A stretch of 64,000 nt of DNA from Lentzea kentuckyensis. Its GTDB lineage: Bacteria; Actinomycetota; Actinomycetes; Mycobacteriales; Pseudonocardiaceae. Shown piece after piece: positions 24,824-32,163 of this stretch (its first letter is position 1; every line of letters begins with the position of its first letter). The position numbers were made by a program, and so were the translations under genes. Under the pieces are notes generated by a model. That model saw only the letters and a list, made by a program, of their open reading frames with translations, made no database searches and was not told where the DNA came from. The stretch is from NCBI RefSeq assembly GCF_002150765.1, contig NZ_MUYM01000036.1, positions 62,001-126,000 of the forward strand, given 5' to 3'.

Positions 24824-26497
24824 TCAGTCCAGCGGAACCCGCCACGTCACCCGTGTGCCGCCACCTGGTTCCTCTCCGACGGTGAGTGCGCCGTTCAGCT
24901 CGGCCGCCCGCTGTTCCAGGTTGCGCAGGCCGCTGCGGGCGACTTCAGGTGGCATGCCCAGCCCGTTGTCGACCATCGTGATGATCAGCGCGTCGCCTGC
25001 CTCGACGGTGAGAGTCAGCTCTGTCGCGTGAGCATGACGCAGCGCGTTGGTGACGGTCTCGCGTACGACCGCCTCGGCGTGCTCCCCGATGTAGTCGGGC
25101 ACCAGGCTGTCGATGGTTCCCGACAACCTGATCGCCGGGCTCAGCTCGGCGCCCTCGGTGATCTCCGCGACGATGTTGAGCAGCCTGCGCCGCAGTCCGG
25201 TGTCGCCGGAGTCGGCCTGCAGGTCGAAGATCGAGGTGCGGATCTCCAGCACGGTCTGGTCGAGCTGGTTGACTGCCTTCGTCACCCGCCTGCGCGCTTC
25301 GGGATGGGTCACCCAGGTCAGCGCACCCTGCAGACTCATACCGCTCGCGAACAGCCGCTGGATGACGTGGTCGTGCAGGTCGCGGGCGATGCGGTCGCGG
25401 TCCTCCAGCACGTCGACCAGGCGCTTCGCGTTCTGGTTCTCGGCGAACTCGATCGCCACCACCGCCTGGTCTGCGAAGGAGGCCAGCAGCGGCATCAGGT
25501 CCGCCCCGAACGGAGCCGCGTCCTTGTCCCGGACGGCGACCAGCACGCCGGTCACCGTGGTGCCGGCGCGCAGTGGCAGCACCACCGCGGCACCGGTCTG
25601 GGCAGGGAGGTCGCCGAACTGGCCGTCCACTTCCTCGAGCAGCGCCGGTGCGGCCGTTTCCAGCACCTGCGCGAGCACCGGTGCGTCGGCGGCGAACGTA
25701 TCGGGAACAGTCTCGTTTCCGGCGTGCGCAGCCTTGCGGAGTTCGTTCCCGTCTCGCAGCAGCACCGCCGCCCATGACGCCGCCGCCAGCTCCACTGCCC
25801 GCTGCACGATCAGCCGTAGCGCGTCCTCGGCCATCGCGCCGCCGAGAAGCTGGGCGTTGATCTCCGCAGTCGCTTCCAGCCAGCGCTCGCGCATCCGTGA
25901 ACGTTCGAACAGGCGGGCGTTCTCCACCGCGACGCCTGCCGCAGCGGCCAGCGCTTCCAGCACGACCTCGTCGTCGGCGGTGAAGTCGCCGCCGCCGAGC
26001 TTCTCAGTCATGTAGAGGTTGCCGTACGCCTCGTCGCGCACCCGCACCGGAACACCGAGGAAGCTGTGCATCGGCGGGTGGTTCGGCGGGAAGCCGACCG
26101 ACGCGGCGTGCTCGCTGATGTCGTGCAGCCGGATCGCCCGCGGGTCCTTGATGAGCAGACCGAGCAGACCCTTGCCCTCGGGCAGGTGGCCCATGTTCGC
26201 GCGGACCTCGGGGGCGATGCCGACGTAGACGAACTGCGAGAGGTTGTGCCGCGAGCCCAGCACGCCCAGCGCCCCGTAACGGGCGCCCACGAGCTCCACA
26301 GCGGCCTGAACGATGCGCTGCAGCGTCGAGTCCAGTTCCAGGCCGGCACCGACCGCGAGCACCGCGTCGAGCAGGCTCTGCATCTTGTCCCGGGTCGACC
26401 CAATCTCGGCGAGCCGGTCGCGCATCTCGTCCAGCAGCTCGTCGAGCCGCAACCCACCGAGCAGGCTGCGGACCGGTCTCTCCTCGGGACCCACCAT
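24824..26497 (-). CDS. devS: GAF-GAF sensor histidine kinase, DevS/DosS-like
   Basis: The 557-residue kinase has a helical N-terminus, GAF-A (about residues 55-195), GAF-B (about 205-352), a dimerisation/H-box (DRIARDLHDHVIQRLF, His375) and a HATPase domain (VVRETVTNALRHAHA, MVDNGLGMPP). GAF-A contains GFPPNHPPMHSFLGVPVRVRDE, nearly the same as DosS. The His of HPPM (His140) corresponds to the DosS haem ligand, so it should bind haem and sense O2, NO or CO (inference from the family). GAF-B is cysteine-free. The ATG at 26497 lies behind a box at 26550 that also serves the divergent Acg gene. Unlike mycobacteria, kinase and regulator are not in one operon. Confidence 0.9.
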   Translation of the reverse strand: MVGPEERPVRSLLGGLRLDELLDEMRDRLAEIGSTRDKMQSLLDAVLAVGAGLELDSTLQRIVQAAVELVGARYGALGVLGSRHNLSQFVYVGIAPEVRANMGHLPEGKGLLGLLIKDPRAIRLHDISEHAASVGFPPNHPPMHSFLGVPVRVRDEAYGNLYMTEKLGGGDFTADDEVVLEALAAAAGVAVENARLFERSRMRERWLEATAEINAQLLGGAMAEDALRLIVQRAVELAAASWAAVLLRDGNELRKAAHAGNETVPDTFAADAPVLAQVLETAAPALLEEVDGQFGDLPAQTGAAVVLPLRAGTTVTGVLVAVRDKDAAPFGADLMPLLASFADQAVVAIEFAENQNAKRLVDVLEDRDRIARDLHDHVIQRLFASGMSLQGALTWVTHPEARRRVTKAVNQLDQTVLEIRTSIFDLQADSGDTGLRRRLLNIVAEITEGAELSPAIRLSGTIDSLVPDYIGEHAEAVVRETVTNALRHAHATELTLTVEAGDALIITMVDNGLGMPPEVARSGLRNLEQRAAELNGALTVGEEPGGGTRVTWRVPLD

Positions 26498-26549
26498 CGA
26501 TCAAGCCTTTCACGCTGTCGCGACGACGCCAAGCGGTCCCTGCCAGGTC

Positions 26550-26592
26550 GGGACCTTCGATGGTGGGTCCGCGCTCTGGCGACGCGGAAAGT
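26550..26592 (+). promoter_or_regulatory. DosR-like box shared by divergent kinase and Acg genes
   Basis: GGGACCTTCGATGG (26550-26563) lies between the kinase (start 26497) and the Acg gene (start 26635). For the plus strand GAAAGT (26587-26592) begins 24 nt after the box. For the minus strand no clear -10 is seen. A separate inverted pair GGTCCC...GGGACC (26535-26555) overlaps it. Confidence 0.65.
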
Positions 26593-26634
26593 GGCAGAAG
26601 ACGATCCACCAGGCAACACGATGGGGTGAAAGAC

Positions 26635-27633
26635 ATGGCTCAAGTGGCAGCAGCTCTGGGGCTCGGGCCCGCACAGATCGAGAGCGCGCTCACAGCTGCC
26701 TCGCTCGCTCCGTCCGTGCACAACACGCAGCCGTGGCGGTTCCGCGTCCGGCGCGACCGCATCGAGCTGCACCCGGACCCGAGCCGCAAGCTGGCCGCGA
26801 CCGACCCCGAGGACCGCGAGCTGCGTCTGTCGTGCGGCGCGGCGCTGTTCAACCTGCGGCTGGCCCTGCAAAGCATGGGCGTGCGCCCATTGGTGTCGAT
26901 GCTGCCCGGCCACGACGCGCCCGGTGCCCTCGCCGTGGTCCGCCGCGGCGGCACCATCAAGATCGACGAGGAGCATCGCGCCCTGCTCGAGGCGGTCCCC
27001 CGTCGCCGCACCAACCGACGGCCGTTCCTCGAGGCGACCGTCGACCCTCGCCAGCGTCACGCGCTGGTTCGCGCCGCCGAACTCGAACGCTCGTGGCTGC
27101 ACGTCATCGTGACCCCTGAGCAGCGTGCCCAGCTCAAACGCTTCGTCCAGCAAGCGCACCAGATCCAGCTCGACGACGAGGCCGTGCAGGCCGAGATCGC
27201 CGCGTTCACCGGCCACCGTCCTGGTGCGACCGACGGGGTGCCGCCTGCTTCGGCGGGCGTGCGTCCGGAGATGCAGGACGAGTGGACGTTCCGCGACTTC
27301 CAGGGCCCGGAACGTCACCCCGGCAAGGACTACGAGTCCGACCCGCTGATCACGGTCCTCTGCTCGTTCTACGACGGCCCGCTCGGCGATCTGCAGGCAG
27401 GACAGGCGATGCAGCGTGTCCTGCTCATCGCGACCACGCACGGGCTGTCCGCGTCGTTCCTGTCCCAGCCGGTCGAGGTGCGGAGTGTCCGCGAGGAACT
27501 GCGGCGCGCGCTCGGAGGCATGCTCGTACCGCAGACCGTGCTCCGCGTGGGATTCAGCACGCCGGTACCGGCCACACCGCGCCGCCCCGTCGCCGAGCTG
27601 CTGCTCGACTCCGACGAGCACGCGCCCTGCTAG
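26635..27633 (+). CDS. acg: Acg-family nitroreductase-like FMN-binding protein
   Basis: The 332-residue protein has the Acg layout of two degenerate nitroreductase halves: ESALTAASLAPSVHNTQPWRFRV near the start, LRLSCGAALFNLRLAL, the RRRTNRRPF region at about residue 122, and ESDPLITVLCSFYDGPLGDLQAGQAMQRVLLIATTHGLSASFLSQPVEV in the second half. Mycobacterial Acg (Rv2032) binds FMN without clear nitroreductase activity and is among the strongest DosR targets. The ATG at 26635 sits after GGGGTGAAAGAC; the 25 upstream in-frame codons are promoter sequence. A perfect inverted repeat spans its stop codon. Confidence 0.88.
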   Translation: MAQVAAALGLGPAQIESALTAASLAPSVHNTQPWRFRVRRDRIELHPDPSRKLAATDPEDRELRLSCGAALFNLRLALQSMGVRPLVSMLPGHDAPGALAVVRRGGTIKIDEEHRALLEAVPRRRTNRRPFLEATVDPRQRHALVRAAELERSWLHVIVTPEQRAQLKRFVQQAHQIQLDDEAVQAEIAAFTGHRPGATDGVPPASAGVRPEMQDEWTFRDFQGPERHPGKDYESDPLITVLCSFYDGPLGDLQAGQAMQRVLLIATTHGLSASFLSQPVEVRSVREELRRALGGMLVPQTVLRVGFSTPVPATPRRPVAELLLDSDEHAPC

Positions 27634-27658
27634 CAGTGCCTGGCACCGCTAGCAGGGC
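27624..27658. terminator. Perfect inverted repeat between convergent genes (bidirectional terminator)
   Basis: GCCCTGCTAGC (27624-27634) and GCTAGCAGGGC (27648-27658) form an 11-bp perfect stem with a 13-nt loop that itself contains TGCC/GGCA. It includes the TAG stop of the Acg gene and ends 7 nt before the stop of the convergent metallo-hydrolase gene. There is no T-run, so it may act as a bidirectional hairpin rather than a classic terminator. Confidence 0.6.
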
Positions 27659-27665
27659 AAGACCG

Positions 27666-29063
27666 TCAGACCAGCACTCTTTCGCGGTCGGCGGGTACCA
27701 CGGCGGTGTAGTCGTGTTCGGATTCGAGCCGCTGGGCCAGCGTGGCCGCGCTTTCCGCCTCACCGTGGACCACGTAGGTCGTAGCGGGGGCTGTGCCCGC
27801 GGTGGCCCATGCGACCAGCTCGTCCGCGTCGGCGTGGGCGCTGAACGCCTCGATCACCTCGACGTCGGCCTTCACCGGGACGTACCGGCCGTGGATCTTG
27901 ATCTCCCGCGCACCTTGCACGAGCAGACGGGCGCGCGTGCCGGCTGCGGAATACCCGACGACGAGCACCGTGTGCTTGCGATTGGGCAACATCGACTTGA
28001 GGTGGTGCAGCACCCGGCCGCCCGTGGCCATGCCCGACGCCGAGATGATGATCGACGGCTGCCGCGGATCGTTGAGCTGCATCGACTGTGACGCCGTGTT
28101 CAGCTCGGACAGCCGGCCGGGATCGAACGCGTCCTCGCCGATACCGAGCTCCGGCCGTACCTCGGGCCAGCTCTTCGCGATCGCCTTGCGGTAGACCCGC
28201 AACGAGGCCAGCGCCATCGGGCTGTCCACGAACACCGGCAGATCCGGAATCTCCCCCGAGCGCATGAGCCGGGCGAGCTCGACGAGGATGACCTCCGTGC
28301 GGTCGACCGCGAACGCCGGGATCAGCACGCTGCCACCCCGCGCGGCCGTGCGGCGGATCGTGGCGGCGAACGTGTCGACGGCTGCGGCGTCGTCGTGCTG
28401 CCGATCGCCGTACGTGGACTCGATCAGCAGCGCGTCGCAGTCTGGACGTGGCTGGGGTGGCAACAGCACGCGGTGCGCGTCCCGGCCCAGGTCACCGCTC
28501 ACGACGGCGGTGCGCCCACCGACGGTGAGGTGCGCCCATGCCGAGCCGAGGATGTGCCCGGCCCGTCCGAACTCCAGATCGACGCCCGAAGCGATGCGCA
28601 GGCCGGCGCCGAAGTCGAGAGGCCGGAACAGTCGCAGGGCGCGCTCGGCATCGTCGGTGTCGTAGAGCGGCAGGGCTGGAGCGTGCTTGGACCAGCCGCC
28701 TTCGTTGGCTTGCCGCGCCTCTTCCATCATCAGGTGCGCGCTGTCGGTCAGCACGATCGAGGCGAGGTCCGCAGTGCCTTCGGTGGCGAACACAGGGCCA
28801 CGCCAGCCGTTCCGCACCAGCACCGGCAGATAGCCGCAGTGGTCCAGGTGGGCGTGGGTCAGAACGACAGCGTCGAGGCGGTCCAGGTTCATCGGTGGCG
28901 GGCGCCAGTTCCGCCGGCGCAGTAGTGCCAGCCCCTGGAAGAGTCCGCAGTCCACCAGGACTTGGGACCGGCCGGTGTCGAACAGGAACTTGCTTCCCGT
29001 CACGGTGCCCGCAGCGCCGAGGAAAGTCAGTGAGGTGTCCACGCTGACCACGCTCCCCGCCAT
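27666..29063 (-). CDS. MBL-fold beta-CASP metallo-hydrolase (RNA-processing type)
   Basis: The 465-residue protein has the metallo-beta-lactamase core: FLGAAGTVTGSKFLF, metal motif THAHLDHCGYLP, AGHILGSAWAHL and VVSGDLGRD. The beta-CASP region and C-terminal motifs follow: PIFVDSPMA-type (LPVFVDSPMALASL), SASGMATGGRVLHHL, then FSAHADADELVAW. Related enzymes are zinc-dependent RNA endo/exonucleases of the CPSF73/YSH1 group. DosR-type clusters in other actinomycetes and proteobacteria often carry one. The ATG at 29063 gives a natural N-terminus; the frame open to 29363 is antisense to the next gene. A perfect DosR-like box is 40 nt upstream, shared with the divergent gene. Confidence 0.88.
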   Translation of the reverse strand: MAGSVVSVDTSLTFLGAAGTVTGSKFLFDTGRSQVLVDCGLFQGLALLRRRNWRPPPMNLDRLDAVVLTHAHLDHCGYLPVLVRNGWRGPVFATEGTADLASIVLTDSAHLMMEEARQANEGGWSKHAPALPLYDTDDAERALRLFRPLDFGAGLRIASGVDLEFGRAGHILGSAWAHLTVGGRTAVVSGDLGRDAHRVLLPPQPRPDCDALLIESTYGDRQHDDAAAVDTFAATIRRTAARGGSVLIPAFAVDRTEVILVELARLMRSGEIPDLPVFVDSPMALASLRVYRKAIAKSWPEVRPELGIGEDAFDPGRLSELNTASQSMQLNDPRQPSIIISASGMATGGRVLHHLKSMLPNRKHTVLVVGYSAAGTRARLLVQGAREIKIHGRYVPVKADVEVIEAFSAHADADELVAWATAGTAPATTYVVHGEAESAATLAQRLESEHDYTAVVPADRERVLV

Positions 29064-29102
29064 CGCCGGTGCCAGGCAGCAGGCGGCAGGCCTGGCGACA
29101 GT

Positions 29103-29116
29103 GGGACTTTGGTCCC
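29103..29116. promoter_or_regulatory. Perfect DosR-like box between divergent genes
   Basis: GGGACTTTGGTCCC is the closest match in the window to the mycobacterial consensus. It lies 40 nt before the metallo-hydrolase start on the minus strand and 59 nt before the start at 29175 on the plus strand. The plus-strand gene also has CATTGT (29163-29168) 6 nt before its ATG and a weak half-box near 29124. Confidence 0.8.
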
Positions 29117-29174
29117 GTCGCAGTGGACTCTTCCCGCCCTGCTCCAGACGGACGCGACGAAGCATTGTCAATGC

Positions 29175-29867
29175 ATGGAACCAGTCGTGATCGTCCAAGA
29201 CGACGTCAGGCGTGACGAGAACGTGCTGCGGTGGGCCGCCGCCCATGCTCAGCTCGTCGGCACCGGCCTCGAGATTCACCGCCCGCAGGACGATTTCCGC
29301 GCCCGGCTGGTCGTCGTCGGCTATCGGGGTCCAGGGAACTCGGCGCTCGGCTTGGGTGGCCACGTCCTGCCGCTACTGGCCACGACGCGCTGCGACACGG
29401 TGGTAGTGCGCGGAACACCTGAGGCCATCGACAACAAGCACCGCCACGTCACCGTGTTGGTGAGCGGTGGTCCCGGTGATGGCCGGGTGCTGCGTCGCGC
29501 CGCCGACTTCGCATGGCGACGAGGCGCGGCGCTGCGCGTCCTCCACGCGGCACCTGAGCTGCCTGTGCGGTGCAGCGTGGAATCAGACCATACCCACGTG
29601 CTCGCACGCGCGGCCGCAGCCCTCGGCGGATATCCGCACCACGCGGTCCTGGTTCGCGCGCAACCACATGAGGCGATCGCGCGGTGCACCGACACCGACC
29701 TGATCATCGTCGGTTCCGGGGACACGCATGAGAGCGGTACCGTCACACGGGCGGCACTCCATCACGCGCCGTGCCCTGTTCTCGTGGTGCACCAACCGGT
29801 TCTGGAGGCACACCATGGTCCCGTCGCCGTCCCCGCTCCTCGCCGACCGGTTCGCACCCAGGCCTGA
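29175..29867 (+). CDS. Degenerate two-domain universal stress protein
   Basis: The 230-residue protein is built like a tandem UspA protein but shortened. Domain 1 is only about 80 residues (PVVIVQDDVRRDENVLRWAAAH, then LVVVGYRGPGNSALGLGGHVLPLLATTRCDTVVV). It lacks the middle strands, while its glycine loop is partly kept. Domain 2 (HVTVLVSGGPGDGRVLRRAADFAWRRGAALRVLHAAPE) ends LIIVGSGDTHESGTVTRAALHHAPCPVLVVH, without the G-2x-G-9x-GS loop. It probably does not bind ATP in domain 2. The ATG at 29175 is 6 nt after CATTGT, suggesting a leaderless transcript. The next gene starts inside its last 53 nt. Confidence 0.7.
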   Translation: MEPVVIVQDDVRRDENVLRWAAAHAQLVGTGLEIHRPQDDFRARLVVVGYRGPGNSALGLGGHVLPLLATTRCDTVVVRGTPEAIDNKHRHVTVLVSGGPGDGRVLRRAADFAWRRGAALRVLHAAPELPVRCSVESDHTHVLARAAAALGGYPHHAVLVRAQPHEAIARCTDTDLIIVGSGDTHESGTVTRAALHHAPCPVLVVHQPVLEAHHGPVAVPAPRRPVRTQA

Positions 29868-30417
29868 GTTCGGCCGCACCGACCACCTGCTGGTGGACGC
29901 GGATCCCGCGGCTACGTGGAAGTCCTTGCGCGAGCTGGATCTCACCGAACTGCGTGGCGGTCCCGCTGCATTCGCGGTGTGGTTCCGCGACGTGCCGGAG
30001 CGGTGGCGTACGCGCAAGGAAGGACCCGCTCGCGAGCGCACTAGGCTGACGTGGGATGACCTCGACGCCGGCACCGACTGGATGATCCTCGGCGAGAACC
30101 CCTGCCACGAGATCGTGCTCGGCGCTGTCGGCAAGTTCTGGCGCCCGGTGGTGAAGTGGTTCCCGTGCGAGCCGCGCGACTTCCTGGACTTCACCGAGCC
30201 TGGCTACGGCAAGGTGGTGTGGTCGTTCACGACTCATCCGTACGGCGAACGCCGCACGCTGGTCACCTCCGAGATCCGCGTGACGCTCACGGATCCGCAG
30301 GCATGGCTCAACTTCCGCCGCTACTGGCGCATCAGCACACCGGCCGTGTCGGTCATCAGCCGCGCGGTGCTGCGAACCGTCAAGCACAACGCCGAGGCCA
30401 AAGGCGTCAAGAGCTGA
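29815..30417 (+). CDS. SRPBCC-like (polyketide cyclase/START fold) protein
   Basis: The 200-residue protein has the arrangement of SRPBCC proteins: HLLVDADPAATWKSLRELDLTE at the start (the DADPAAVW strand-helix), a central W-rich region (GKFWRPVVKWFPCEPRDFLDF), VVWSFTTHPYGERRTLVTSEIRVTLTD and a C-terminal helix (FRRYWRISTPAVSVISRAVLRTVKHNAE). Such proteins hold hydrophobic ligands in a deep pocket; no substrate can be named. The ATG at 29815 has GGAGG 6 nt upstream and lies within the end of the preceding gene, so translation is coupled. Its last 11 nt overlap the lycopene cyclase gene tail to tail. Confidence 0.75.
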   Translation: MVPSPSPLLADRFAPRPEFGRTDHLLVDADPAATWKSLRELDLTELRGGPAAFAVWFRDVPERWRTRKEGPARERTRLTWDDLDAGTDWMILGENPCHEIVLGAVGKFWRPVVKWFPCEPRDFLDFTEPGYGKVVWSFTTHPYGERRTLVTSEIRVTLTDPQAWLNFRRYWRISTPAVSVISRAVLRTVKHNAEAKGVKS

Positions 30418-31519
30418 GCCGGCGCCCGGCTGCGGCGAGGTAGACCGGCGCGGGCATTCCCGCGAACAACCGCAACTCCTGCGACGGAGTCGTGGCCTCG
30501 TCGAGGAAGCGCAGCGCGGGTTCCGCGGTGCGGAACCGGAACAAGGCACCGAAGGCCCGCTCCAGCTGTGCGGGGTCATGGGTGACCACGTCCAGCAGCA
30601 CGGCGTCGAACGTCCGGAACCGCCCAGACGGCGCGGGCAGGTCGAAGGGATGCCCGTTGCGACGCAACGACTCCGCGATCGCCTCGCTGTCGTGCTGGAT
30701 CCGCTGGTACCCGAAGCCGGTGGAAGCTTTGAGCAGCCCACCCTCGGCACCGATCGTCAGCACATGGCCCCTCCGGCGCGGTGCCTGTCCGGGACGCAAG
30801 GGCAGCACCGCATGCTCCTCACGTTCGACCTCGTGACCGCCCGTGCATACGACGTCGTTCAGGTACTCGGTGAGCGCTTCACGTTGCACACGAGGAATTA
30901 CGAACGCTCCGGGTGCGGTGAAGGAGGTGTGTTCGACGAGTGCGTGCTGCGCGTCGAAGGGCAGCACGTAGACGAAGCTTGCGCCATGCCGCTGCGGCGT
31001 GCGGAAGTCGAAGAACGTCGGTGTTTCCGCGTCGAACGCCGCCCGTTCACTCCGCACGTACCAACCGCGGAAGCTCAGCTGCGCGTCCGCAGGCGGTTGC
31101 ACTTCAGGTCCGATCACGCTGTCGAACACCCACCTGGCACGCATGTGCTTGCCGTCGACCACGACCCCGTCCTGGTCGATCCGGTCCACGTGACCGCGTT
31201 GAAAGGTGAAGTGCGGCAAAGGATCGGTGTACCGACGCACTACCTCTCGCAAGTCACTGCCGCGAACTACGCGATATCGGTAGCGGCCCAGCGGTGTGAC
31301 AGTCGTGCGGCCGTTAGCGTGCACACGGATCCGCTCGAACCACCGCGACGCGGCGGCGTCCAGCAAGCCCGGCCGATCGCTCCAGGACGCCCACGTCCTG
31401 TCGTCCAACGGATGCGAACCGTCGTCGACAACAACAACCGGGTGCCGGTGATCCGCTACCGCGAGGTGTGCGGCGAGACTGAGACCGCTCACGCCGCCGC
31501 CGGCGATCACAGCGGTCAT
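30407..31519 (-). CDS. crtY: Lycopene cyclase family protein (CrtY-type)
   Basis: The 370-residue flavoprotein opens with TAVIAGGGVSGLSLAAHLA (FAD-binding GxGxxG) and DDRTWASWSDRP, the lycopene cyclase DxxTW block. YRYRVVRGSDLREVV and VFDSVIGP follow, with SFRGWYVRSE, FFDFRTPQ (the FMDWR-type motif), AFVYVLPFDAQHALVEHTSF-like residues and STGFGYQRIQHDSEAIA. CrtY cyclases close beta-ionone rings on lycopene. No phytoene synthase or desaturase is in the window, so its substrate must come from elsewhere in the genome. The ATG at 31519 overlaps the stop of the flavodoxin gene (ATGA); the two are co-transcribed behind a DosR-like box. Confidence 0.82.
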   Translation of the reverse strand: MTAVIAGGGVSGLSLAAHLAVADHRHPVVVVDDGSHPLDDRTWASWSDRPGLLDAAASRWFERIRVHANGRTTVTPLGRYRYRVVRGSDLREVVRRYTDPLPHFTFQRGHVDRIDQDGVVVDGKHMRARWVFDSVIGPEVQPPADAQLSFRGWYVRSERAAFDAETPTFFDFRTPQRHGASFVYVLPFDAQHALVEHTSFTAPGAFVIPRVQREALTEYLNDVVCTGGHEVEREEHAVLPLRPGQAPRRRGHVLTIGAEGGLLKASTGFGYQRIQHDSEAIAESLRRNGHPFDLPAPSGRFRTFDAVLLDVVTHDPAQLERAFGALFRFRTAEPALRFLDEATTPSQELRLFAGMPAPVYLAAAGRRLSS

Positions 31520-32028
31520 GGTCCTGACTCGGCCGCGCACTTGGCTCCCCAGTTCCGGGCACGGTCCGGCTCACCTTCGATCAGCGGGCCTGCCGTGCCG
31601 TCAACGTAGAAGTTCTCCGCTTCCGTGAGCACAGGGAACTGGGCACGCCGCAACAACTTGATCGCGGCACGTGCAGCAGAGCCAGGCAGCATCGGCCGCT
31701 TGACCTTCGTGTCGAACGCGGCCACCGACGGACGCGCCGCACCCTTGCCGACCTGCTCGACCCATTCGCGCAATCCCCCCGCTGCGGCCGCGTTCTTGTC
31801 AGCTCCCTTTGTCGCGGCGTCGGCGCGGGTACTCGGCCTGCTCATGCTGAACGCGTGCGTCGGACCACCGACCACAAGCAGCCCGACCTCGTCACTGAGC
31901 ACCACCGGGGCAGAGCCCACTTCGACGACCTCGACGGTCATGGCGGCGCGCAGCCCTTCGGCCACGGCCTCGGCGATTTCCTTGGTGTTGCCGAACATCG
32001 ACTCGTACACCACAAGTGCGTGCTTCAT
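31516..32028 (-). CDS. Flavodoxin family protein
   Basis: The 170-residue protein starts KHALVVYESMFGNTKEIAEAVAEGL, the FMN-binding loop of flavodoxins. LLVVGGPTHAFSMSRPSTRADAATKG follows near residue 55, then AAFDTKVKRPMLPGSAARAAIKLLRR and the C-terminal FYVDGTAGPLIEGEPDRARNWG. It probably supplies low-potential electrons, perhaps to the coupled lycopene cyclase, which needs reduced flavin (inference). The ATG at 32028 is 6 nt after TACCGT, so the transcript is probably leaderless. The frame open to 32343 runs antisense into the alcohol dehydrogenase gene and is not used. Confidence 0.88.
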   Translation of the reverse strand: MKHALVVYESMFGNTKEIAEAVAEGLRAAMTVEVVEVGSAPVVLSDEVGLLVVGGPTHAFSMSRPSTRADAATKGADKNAAAAGGLREWVEQVGKGAARPSVAAFDTKVKRPMLPGSAARAAIKLLRRAQFPVLTEAENFYVDGTAGPLIEGEPDRARNWGAKCAAESGP

Positions 32029-32034
32029 GCCTCG

Positions 32035-32078
32035 ACGGTAGGTCGGCGATACCAAGGACGTGGAGGTCCTTAGGTCCT
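32035..32078 (-). promoter_or_regulatory. DosR-like box and -10 for the flavodoxin/lycopene cyclase operon
   Basis: On the minus strand AGGACCTAAGGACC (32078-32065) is followed by TACCGT (32040-32035), then 6 nt and the ATG at 32028. The box-to-hexamer distance is 25 nt, one more than the common value. Confidence 0.65.
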
Positions 32079-32087
32079 CCACCGTCG

Positions 32088-32129
32088 GGGACCACGGGCT
32101 CTGCGCCGCGCCTTCCAGCCCGAGAACGC
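32088..32129 (+). promoter_or_regulatory. DosR-like box and candidate -10 for the alcohol dehydrogenase gene
   Basis: GGGACCACGGGCTC (32088-32101) matches 10 of 14 consensus positions. GAACGC (32124-32129) begins 23 nt after its end. The gene starts at 32164 behind a GAGGAGG site. The divergent flavodoxin box is only 10 nt away, so one regulator cluster may serve both. Confidence 0.5.
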
Positions 32130-32163
32130 CGGGAAGCGACGAACCAACGAGGAGGAATCTGCG

